Assembly (NCBI GenBank): GCA_024693135.1
Contig: JAILLN010000005.1
Span: forward strand, 1 to 64,000
DNA length: 64,000 nt
Reading direction: 5' to 3'
DNA from: Lachnospiraceae bacterium
GTDB taxonomy: Bacteria > Bacillota > Clostridia > Lachnospirales > Lachnospiraceae
Below the pieces are notes generated by a model. That model did not search any database, was not told where the DNA came from, and worked only from the letters and a program-made list of their open reading frames with translations. Position numbers and translations under genes: made by a program. Shown piece by piece: positions 1 to 7,700 of this stretch. Numbering within the stretch: position 1 is the first letter of the stretch; each line of letters opens with the position of its first letter.

Positions 1-74
1 TCACGGTCCCAGGGGCACCCATCCTCAGCCCTCAACCTGGCGATCACCTTCTTCAATTCATCAAAGCATTCCAT
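1..74 (-). CDS. mazG: MazG nucleotide pyrophosphohydrolase, N-terminal fragment (cut by window edge)
   Basis: Only the first 24 codons are in the window. Read on the minus strand from the ATG at 74 they give MECFDELKKVIARLRAEDGC followed by PWDR. The stretch RLRAEDGCPWDR matches the conserved N-terminus of MazG nucleoside triphosphate pyrophosphohydrolases (usual form LRxxxGCPWDxEQTHxSL). These enzymes hydrolyse NTPs and dNTPs to monophosphates and pyrophosphate. A strong ribosome binding site (AAGGAGGAGG on the minus strand, about 83-92) precedes the start. The gene is divergent from the MoxR operon. Identification rests on a short but distinctive motif; the rest of the gene lies outside the window. 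Confidence 0.8.
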   Translation of the reverse strand, partial: MECFDELKKVIARLRAEDGCPWDR

Positions 75-251
75 GTCCTGCCTCCTCCTTTCCCCAAAGC
101 ATGCGCCGCATTCCTCCCCATGTCAAGCAGACAGGGGAACGATTCTTTTGTCTGTGCAGAAGGGTAAGCTTTTCTTTGTCTATTGAGAAACGGACGGGGT
201 GGCAGGAGAGGCCATGCCGTGGTAAGATGGTGCTGTAGCCGGTGCCGGGAA
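75..251. other. Divergent intergenic region between mazG and the MoxR operon
   Basis: This stretch separates two divergent genes and must hold promoters for both, but I could not pick a convincing -35/-10 pair on either strand. A TTGACA on the minus strand (121-126) has no good -10 partner. No small gene is supported. Together with the tandem repeat at 252-411 it makes up the 337-base non-coding gap. Confidence 0.5.
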
Positions 252-411
252 CGGAAGGATGCGGTCCGCGGCATCGGGTAAGGGCGGGGGCCATCATTCC
301 GGGAGAAGAACGGAAGGATGCGGTCCGCGGCATTGGGTAAGGGCGGGGGTCATCATTCCGGGAGAAGAACGGAAGAATGCGGTCCGCGGCACCAGGGAAG
401 GCGGGGGGATC
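252..411 (+). repeat. 59-bp tandem repeat, 2.7 copies, running into the MoxR start codon
   Basis: Units begin at 252, 311 and 370, each opening with CGGAAGRATGCGGTCCGCGG. The unit ends with GGGCGGGGGYCATCATTCC. In the last copy this position becomes GGCGGGGGGATCATGG, which is the ribosome binding site and ATG of the MoxR gene. The earlier copies therefore carry decoy Shine-Dalgarno-like tracts. Each unit also holds the palindrome-like GCGGTCCGC. The open frame continues upstream through the repeat, but that part looks non-coding. Confidence 0.85.
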
Positions 412-1338
412 ATGGCTCTGATTGAGGAACTGAAAAACGCGATCTGCGATATCTTTGTGGGGAAGGAATCCGTAGCGGAGAACCTTCTCATCTGCCTGCT
501 TTCGGGTGGGCATGTGCTGCTGGAGGATGTGCCCGGGGTGGGAAAGACGACCCTGGCAAAGACCATGGCCGGGGCGCTGGGGTTAGACTTCGGGCGGATC
601 CAGTTTACCCCGGATACGCTTCCCTCAGACATCATCGGCACATCCGTCTATGACATGCATTCCGGGAAGTTCAGCTTCCGGGAGGGGGCTGTCATGCACC
701 AGGTGCTGCTTGCGGATGAGATCAACCGTACCTCTCCCAAGACCCAGGCAAGCCTCCTGGAGGCCATGGCGGAGGGGCAGGTCACGGCAGACGGCAATAC
801 CTATCCCCTGCCGAAGCCCTTCATCGTCATCGCCACCCAGAATCCTGTGGATTTCCTGGGCACCTATCCCTTGCCGGAGGCCCAGATGGACCGGTTCCTC
901 ATGCGCCTGTCCTTAGGCTATCCGGAGGAATCCGAAGAGCTCCGGCTGGCAATGAATTTCCTTTCCGGAAAGAATGCCGGGATGGTGGAGCCGGTCTGCG
1001 GGGCAGAGGAGATCCTGAGGATGCAGCAAGAAACGGAGAAGGTACATTTGAGCGAGGGGATGCTCCGCTATGTGCGGGAGATGGTGAACCTTACCCGCAG
1101 CGAGGAAAGCCTGGTGCTGGGAGCAAGCCCCAGGGCTATGCTGCACCTCTTAAGGGCCGCTCAGGCAAAGGCTTATCTGGAGGGGAGGGATTACGGCAAG
1201 CCGGATGACGCCAAGGCGGTGGCCGGCAATGTCCTTGCCCACAGGCTGAGCCTTACCCCCGAAGCCAGGATCCGGGGAGAAGACCTGGAAAAGCTCCTTA
1301 CGTCCCTCATCCTCAGGGCAAAGGTTCCCATGGATTAA
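412..1338 (+). CDS. MoxR-family AAA+ ATPase
   Basis: This is a 308-residue AAA+ ATPase of the MoxR/RavA group. Walker A is GVGKTT (residues 42-47, after LEDVP) and Walker B is LLADEINR (Asp102, Glu103). Further conserved blocks follow: TQNPVDFLGTYPLPEAQMDRF (sensor region, split here as TQNP and PEAQMDRF) and a C-terminal lid domain with GASPRA. MoxR proteins act as chaperone-like ATPases that assemble or activate partner proteins, commonly encoded with DUF58 and transglutaminase-like proteins as here. I chose the ATG at 412 because a GGCGGGGGG tract lies just before it and MALIEEL is a normal family N-terminus; the frame is open to 259 only through the upstream tandem repeat. The next gene starts 3 bases after the stop. 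Confidence 0.93.
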   Translation: MALIEELKNAICDIFVGKESVAENLLICLLSGGHVLLEDVPGVGKTTLAKTMAGALGLDFGRIQFTPDTLPSDIIGTSVYDMHSGKFSFREGAVMHQVLLADEINRTSPKTQASLLEAMAEGQVTADGNTYPLPKPFIVIATQNPVDFLGTYPLPEAQMDRFLMRLSLGYPEESEELRLAMNFLSGKNAGMVEPVCGAEEILRMQQETEKVHLSEGMLRYVREMVNLTRSEESLVLGASPRAMLHLLRAAQAKAYLEGRDYGKPDDAKAVAGNVLAHRLSLTPEARIRGEDLEKLLTSLILRAKVPMD

Positions 1339-1341
1339 GCC

Positions 1342-2508
1342 ATGAAGCGGAACCGTCTGATCTTTCTGGCTCTTTGGCTCAGCTCGCTTATCTTCATCAG
1401 CTTCCGTGGAGGCGCCTTAAGCTACAGCATCTTTGCCGCCCTTACCGCGGTGCCTTTTGTCTCCCTGGCCTATGCGGCCTATGTCTACTGGGCATACCGG
1501 ATCCGGCAGGAGTGCTTCACGCCCGATCTTATGGCAGGCCGGGCGACGCCCTTTTATTTCACCCTTGTCAATGAATTCCCCCTGGGCTTTTGCAGCATCC
1601 GGGTGGGCTTCTTCTCCTCCTTTTCCACCATCACGGGACTCAGCGATGATACGGATTATGAGCTTCTTCCCGGCAGCCGCGTGAAGAAGGAAACCAGCCT
1701 GCTTTGCCGCTACCGGGGCGATTATGAGATCGGCATCAAGTCTGTGGAGATCTGTGATTATTTTCGGCTGATCCGCCTTCAGACCCGCAACAGGGAAACC
1801 CTGATGGTTCATGTCCGGCCCGCTCTCCGGGATCTGGGGGAGGAGATGGCCTCGGCTCTGGAGCAATCGGTGGTCCGGGACAGTCTCATCAATCCCTCGG
1901 AGCCGGATGTGCTGGTGCGGGATTATGAAACCGGGGACGACATCCGCGGGGTCAGCTGGAAGGCCACGGCGCGTACCGGAAAGCTTTTGGTGAGAAAGAA
2001 GACCGGGCAGAGGCAGGAGGGGGCGTATATCCTCATGGGGACGGAGCGGTTCAGCACTGACCAGAGGGAATATCTTCCCCTGGAAAACAAGATGCTGGAG
2101 CTTACCCTGTCCCTGGCGCTTTACTTTGTGAAAAGGAATTCTGCTGTCCATGTGGCATACCTGGGAAGCGGCTACCGGGAAGCCTCGGCAGCCTCCATGG
2201 CCGGATTTGACCCCTTCTATGAGGAGATGGCTGCCCTTTGCTTTGACAGTGCCCTGAAGGAATCCGAGCTTTTGAGCCAGTGCCTTAAGGCGGGGATGCT
2301 TTATGAATGCGGCACCTGCGTCATGGTGCTTCATGAATGGGGAGGGGAAGCCCGGAGGACGGCAGGGCTTTTAAGGCAGAACGGGGTGTCTGTCCTGGCC
2401 TGTATCATCAACAGCGGGGAAGTGCCTCCTTCAGAAAGCCAGGCTCTGCCCGGGATCCGTCTCATGCGGCTTGATCCGGAGGAAGATGGGAAGGAGGCGG
2501 GGCGATGA
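1342..2508 (+). CDS. DUF58 domain membrane protein
   Basis: The protein has 388 residues. Two hydrophobic segments lie near the N-terminus (about residues 5-22 and 27-50), followed by a soluble domain. The DUF58 signature is seen around residues 193-222: RDYETGDDIRGVSWKATAR, then LLVRK. DUF58 proteins have a von Willebrand-A-like fold and are thought to be partners of MoxR ATPases; their biochemical role is not established. It follows the MoxR gene by 3 bases without a strong RBS of its own, so translation is probably coupled. Its stop overlaps the start of the next gene by 4 bases (ATGA). The three genes form a standard MoxR-DUF58-transglutaminase operon. Confidence 0.9.
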   Translation: MKRNRLIFLALWLSSLIFISFRGGALSYSIFAALTAVPFVSLAYAAYVYWAYRIRQECFTPDLMAGRATPFYFTLVNEFPLGFCSIRVGFFSSFSTITGLSDDTDYELLPGSRVKKETSLLCRYRGDYEIGIKSVEICDYFRLIRLQTRNRETLMVHVRPALRDLGEEMASALEQSVVRDSLINPSEPDVLVRDYETGDDIRGVSWKATARTGKLLVRKKTGQRQEGAYILMGTERFSTDQREYLPLENKMLELTLSLALYFVKRNSAVHVAYLGSGYREASAASMAGFDPFYEEMAALCFDSALKESELLSQCLKAGMLYECGTCVMVLHEWGGEARRTAGLLRQNGVSVLACIINSGEVPPSESQALPGIRLMRLDPEEDGKEAGR

Positions 2509-4655
2509 TAGAGACATGCTATGAGCTGCTGTATTCCCTTCCGCTGTCTCTCCTGATCCTTGCGGCGTGGGGGCGGCTTTCCTCCCCGGAAGCCCTGCTT
2601 TCGGCCCTGCTTGCGCTTGGGGTCTGCATCCTGCTGAAATCCGGCCCAGGGAGGCTCAGGCTTCTCCTTCCCGGAGCGCTTCTCATCCTTATGGCGGGAG
2701 CCGTCCTCATGCAGGAGCCGGGGACAAGAGCCGGATTCATTGTAGAAAAACTACCGTTATTATTTGCGGTTCTGACCGCCTCTGCCTGCTTCCTGCTGTC
2801 TGTGGCGGCGGGTGCTTTCGTCCCGGTGCGGAGGATCTTTGCCTTCGTGCTCATCTTAAGCTTCGCCGCGGCTTTGATGATGGGGGAGGAGATCGGCAGG
2901 GCGGAGGCGGTTCCGGGGATCTTTCTCCTGCTCCTGGTCCTGGCGGAGGAAGCCCAGCTTTTCCGGAAGGGCAATATCCCGGTGAACCCGAAAGCACACA
3001 TGGTATCGCTTTCCCCGTTTCTCCTGTGCATCGGCATCCTGGCTTTCCTTGCTCCCGCCCCGGCCCATCCCTTTGACTGGGGGTTCGTGACGGATTTCAT
3101 GGGCAGGGCTGTCTCCTTTGCCAGATCCGTGGCCGTGACCATGGGAATGAGGGAAGAGTACAAAGGGATCGCGGGCTTTTCAGAGGAGGGTATTACCTGG
3201 GGGAACCTCGCCGGGGAGGAAAAGGAGGTCATGTCCATCGTAAGGCAGAAGGATCTGGGAGAGGTGCTCTGCCTGGAAGGGGCGATCCTGGATACCTTCG
3301 ACGGCAGGGAGTGGAGCACAAGACAGGAATGGACCGAATCAGACAGGAGGATGGATGCCCTGCAGACCTTTGCTGCCGTGGAGGAATCCTGCCCGGAGCA
3401 TTCCGGGGAGCTTTTGCGTGAGGCCTCCTTCGTCCTCGTCATGGAGGATTTCCATACCCGCCATGTTTTCTCCCCGCCAAAGCTCATCCTTCCGGCAGGA
3501 AATCCGGAAAATGAATATCTGAAGAGCGGAAAGCGGGAGTATCCCTGCTCCTATTACCGGATGAATTTTGGGAATGAGGAGCTTTTGCGGCTGCTCAGGG
3601 AAGGGGAGGCGGATCCCGGAGGGCTGGCAGAGTACGGCGCCCGCTTCGGAGTCAGGGATGCATGGAAGGAATTTCCCCTCTACCGGGAGAGGATCGACTC
3701 GGGCTATCTGCCGGAGACGGCCATCTCCACCAGGGCGGAGGATTACCTGGAAGAGCTCCTCGCCGGCGCCGGGACGGACTACGACAGGCTCTGCAGGATC
3801 CAGGAGCTTCTTTCCTCCTTCTCCTACAGCCTTACTCCGGGGGAGCTTCCACCGGATATACAAAGCCCGGCGGATTTTCTGGATTATCTGCTTTTTGAGA
3901 AGCAGGAAGGCTACTGCAGCCATTTTGCCACGGCCTTCGTGATCATGGCAAGGAGCCGGGGGATCCCTGCCAGGTTCGTGGAGGGCTTCAGGGTACCGGT
4001 TTCCGGAAAGGAAAAGACCGGCATCACTTCTTCCATGGCTCATGCCTGGCCGGAGGCTTACCTGGAGGGGGTGGGCTGGATCGCATTCGAGCCTACGCCG
4101 GGAAGGGCAATGGACCGGGGATGGGAGGGGGAAGCCGTATCTCTTGAGCAGCCTCCGGAAGGAAGGGCTCTTCCAAGGCCGGTACTATCCCGTGATGAGG
4201 CGCCTGCCCCGGAGGAGGAGCAGGCGCGAAGTTCTGCTTCTGCCGGGGCTTTCTGGATCCCGGTTTTTTTGGCAGTCCTGTTTCTCCTGACATTCATTCT
4301 GGCAGAGCGGCTCTCAGGGGTGCTCCGTGCCCGCAAAATGAGCCCCGGGGAGAGATTCCGTGCCTGCTGTAAGGAAAATCTCAGGCTGCTTTCCTTTTTC
4401 AGCCTGATCCTTCAGGAGGGGGAGACCCTTTCCGAATTCCGGGAACGAGCCCTTGGCGTGCTGGAACCGGAAAGCTTAGGATTTCTTTCGGATTACGAGA
4501 GGATGCTCTATGCGGAGGTAGTCCCGGATGAGGGGATGCTTCACAGGGCGGTGGAAAACCGGGGAGGCCTTCAGGAAAGACTCAGGAAGGAAAAGGGCCT
4601 GCCTGTTTTCATGCTCTATTGCATAACTGGATTTTTGGGTGGAGATACGGTATGA
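2505..4655 (+). CDS. Transglutaminase-like membrane protein (TgpA/DUF3488 type)
   Basis: A 716-residue membrane protein. The N-terminal 200 residues hold about six hydrophobic segments. An extracytoplasmic transglutaminase-like domain follows, with Cys471 in GYCSHFATAFVIMARSRGIP, His513 in MAHAWPEAYLEG, and the third-site block WIAFEPTPG. A last membrane segment lies near residues 585-605 (WIPVFLAVLFLLTFILA), followed by a cytoplasmic tail of about 110 residues. The family is a cysteine-protease-like fold used in cell-envelope peptide or protein processing; the substrate is unknown. The start is the ATG overlapping the DUF58 stop, with GGAGG 8 bases upstream. The neighbouring secreted subtilase starts 86 bases further on and could be co-transcribed. 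Confidence 0.9.
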   Translation: MIETCYELLYSLPLSLLILAAWGRLSSPEALLSALLALGVCILLKSGPGRLRLLLPGALLILMAGAVLMQEPGTRAGFIVEKLPLLFAVLTASACFLLSVAAGAFVPVRRIFAFVLILSFAAALMMGEEIGRAEAVPGIFLLLLVLAEEAQLFRKGNIPVNPKAHMVSLSPFLLCIGILAFLAPAPAHPFDWGFVTDFMGRAVSFARSVAVTMGMREEYKGIAGFSEEGITWGNLAGEEKEVMSIVRQKDLGEVLCLEGAILDTFDGREWSTRQEWTESDRRMDALQTFAAVEESCPEHSGELLREASFVLVMEDFHTRHVFSPPKLILPAGNPENEYLKSGKREYPCSYYRMNFGNEELLRLLREGEADPGGLAEYGARFGVRDAWKEFPLYRERIDSGYLPETAISTRAEDYLEELLAGAGTDYDRLCRIQELLSSFSYSLTPGELPPDIQSPADFLDYLLFEKQEGYCSHFATAFVIMARSRGIPARFVEGFRVPVSGKEKTGITSSMAHAWPEAYLEGVGWIAFEPTPGRAMDRGWEGEAVSLEQPPEGRALPRPVLSRDEAPAPEEEQARSSASAGAFWIPVFLAVLFLLTFILAERLSGVLRARKMSPGERFRACCKENLRLLSFFSLILQEGETLSEFRERALGVLEPESLGFLSDYERMLYAEVVPDEGMLHRAVENRGGLQERLRKEKGLPVFMLYCITGFLGGDTV

Positions 4656-4685
4656 TACTGATATTGCGGTACAGCCCGGATGCGC

Positions 4686-4714
4686 TTGTATTCTGTGCAT
4701 CGGCCGGATAATAA
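4686..4714 (+). promoter_or_regulatory. Possible weak promoter upstream of the subtilase gene
   Basis: TTGTAT (4686-4691) and TAATAA (4709-4714) are 17 bases apart in the 86-base gap before the subtilase. The match is modest, and read-through from the MoxR operon is equally possible. Confidence 0.3.
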
Positions 4715-4741
4715 AACGGTATTGTGAAGGGTATAAAACGA

Positions 4742-7700
4742 ATGATGAAAAGAATAAAACGGTTGTTATCAATCATGCTTTCCGTTGTCTTGGCAGCAGC
4801 GGGAAGTCCTGCCCCACAGCTTTCGGCATATGCAATGGACGCCGCTGAGGCGCAGCCTTTGGCATATGCAATGGACGACGCTGAGGAGCAGCCTTCAGCA
4901 TATGCGGGGGATGTCGCTGAGGCGCAGCCTTCGGCATATGCAATGGACGCCGCTGAGGCGCAGCCTTCGGCATATGCGGAGGATTCCTCTGCGGAGGAGG
5001 GGAACATGGAAATCCCTTCCGGCCTCCCAGAAGCTGTACCGGGCAATGTGCTGGTGGCGGTAAGAAAGGATGCATACAGCACAGAGGCGGCCGCGGACTC
5101 TCCCGGCACAGCACTTTTAAGAAATGCTGAAATGCTGATGGAGGTGGAGGGGGCTTCCCCGGAAGAGGGCTTATCCTCCGCCACATGGACTTCGGAGGAC
5201 GGCCTTGACGCAGGAGAGGGGGCTTCCTATGAGCTGAAGCTCGTCCATTCGGATTCTTATGATGCGTCACAGATGATCGGGATGCTTGAGGCACTGCCCT
5301 CCGTGGCTTTTGCGGAGCCGGATTATGTGGGGGTGATCCCGGACGCAGGGGGAGCAGGCCCTGCCATGGAGATGGAAGAAGCCGGGGCGGAGGCGGTCCC
5401 GGAAGCAGGGGAAGCAGGCCCCGCCATGGAGATAGAGGAAGCCGGGGCGGAGGCGGTCCCGGATGCAGGGGGAGCAGGCCCTGCCATGGAGATAGAGGAC
5501 CAGCCCGTGGCAGGGGTTTCCTCCGCACGGGATTATTCCGCCCTGCAGCATGCTTACGGAAGCCGGGCAGGCGCCATGGACGTGCCTTCCTGGAATACCG
5601 CCGGTTACCTGAATGCCGCCGGCACGGTCATCGCCGTCCTGGATACGGGAGTGGATTATCTTCATCCGGACCTGAAGGAGGTCATGTGGGATGAAGGCCT
5701 GTCTTATCCGTCACTCAAGGCCCTCGGGGGAGGTGCATACGGGTACAACAGCTATCAGGGAAAAGCCTATACCTCGGATGATCCCATGGATGACAATAAC
5801 CACGGCACCAACTGCGCGGGGATTGCGGCTGCCTCCTGGAATCAGGCCGGCATCAGCGGCGTGGCGAACGGAGCGAAGATCATGGCCGTGAAGATGGCAA
5901 ATGCTTCGGGAAGCTTTACCTACAGCAGCCTCCTTCGGGGATATAATTACATCAAAGAGGCGAAGAAGGCCGGGGTCAATGTGGTGGCCACCAGCCACTC
6001 CTTTACGGCCAGGATCGAGTCCAACGTGGTTTCCCTGGCGATCGCTGAGCTTGGCGGCTTAGGGATCGTAAGCAGCTTTGCCTCTGCCAATGACGGACGC
6101 AATTCTGACCAGGAAAGCAACGTGGCGTCTCTTTTGCGGGAAGTGGGCGGTGCGGTGGTGGTCAATTCCCATGATGCAAAGGGGGAAAAGAGCTCTTTTT
6201 CCGGCTATGGAGAGAAAAACACGGATATCAGCGCTCCGGGCAATATGATCCTGACGGCTTATCCCCGGAGCCATATGCAGACGGATCCCATGCTCTGCAC
6301 GCCGGTTTCCGATAACGACGGAAGATATGCAATGGACGACTTTTCCGGCGCTGAGACCTATTTCACCTATTCTGCGATGAGCGGCAACAGTGTTTCTTGG
6401 AACCGCATCGAGGATATGGACACCGGCTTTCCTGCCCTGAAGGTCACGGGGCTTGATCAAAAGATTTATTTCATGAAGATATCCGGAAACGCCCTTCCGA
6501 AAGAGCCGAAATATCTGACCCTCAGCGCAAGGTGCTCCATAGGGCAGACGGCGGCGATCTATCCCTGCGTACTGAACCAGGCGGGAAAATATGTCATGTA
6601 TACCCCGAAGGCTTACCTGGGGACGGATTATGCCAGTGATGTGAAATACAGCCTGGAAAGCATCAGCATGAACCTGACGCATCCGGAAGTCCTGTTGTAC
6701 ATGCAATGCCCGTCCGGGAAGGAAGAGCAGCTGCACTCCGCCGAGGTCTACCTAAACGGCATTTCCTTTACGGATGAAGAGGTGCCATACGGCTTCAACC
6801 ATGGGAGCACCATGGCGGCTCCTTCAGTGGCAGGTGAGGCGGCAGTGCTTGCGGCCAGGTGGGGGAAGGATGATGCAGACCGGCTTGCGGCCAGGATCAT
6901 CGGAAGCGCGGAAACGGTGTCCGGCCTTTCCAAAACCAGCCGGACCGGAGGAGCCGCCAGGGTAAGAAATGCCCTGGAGTGCGTCTACAGCCCGGTGGTG
7001 GAGGCTGCTTCCATCGACAGGGAAGGCAGGCTTAAGGTGAGCGGATACTTCTTCGGGGAGCTTCGCGGCAAGGCAGAGCTTTCCTACCAGGACAGAAACG
7101 GGAATCCGGTGGTCAGGACGTATGAGGGGGAAGACGGGATCCCTTCCTGGCAGGCACAGTCAGCCTCAGAATGGAGCCAGGACGGGAAAAACGGAAGGGA
7201 TTCCATCCTGATCAGTACCGGGATCTCTGCAAATGATGCGGCTTATCCGGACGGTGAGGTTCAGATCCGGATCATCGCCGGGGACGGGAAGAGCAGAAAA
7301 CGATACCTGGAAGTCCGGACGGAGGACGGCCGGGGCAGGTCAGGCCGGTATTATGACCTGCTTCCCCTGCCGGAGGACGACGGCTTCAAGGGGCTTGTCC
7401 ATTATGCTTCGGCAGGGCTTGACGGTGCGCTGTACTATGCGGGACTGGAGCGCCGCCGGGACAATTCCTATTATCTTACCTGGCAGTATACCCTCCCTAC
7501 GGAGAAGCAGCCGGAGGGCGCCTGGAAGAAGACCAAGAAGGCGATCTGCCTCGGAACCTATTCCAACCTCTGTGCATGGAACCACATGCTGGCTTTCTTT
7601 GATACCAGGGACCAGCATCTCTGCCTCTATGATCCCTTTTTGGAGGAAATGAATAAGACCAGCATATCTGCCGGCTCCATCAGTGCAAATAACAGCTCGG

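Noticed and set aside
259-411. N-terminal extension of the MoxR protein from 259
   Set aside because: This part is the translated 59-bp non-coding repeat; the family start and the ribosome binding site place the ATG at 412.
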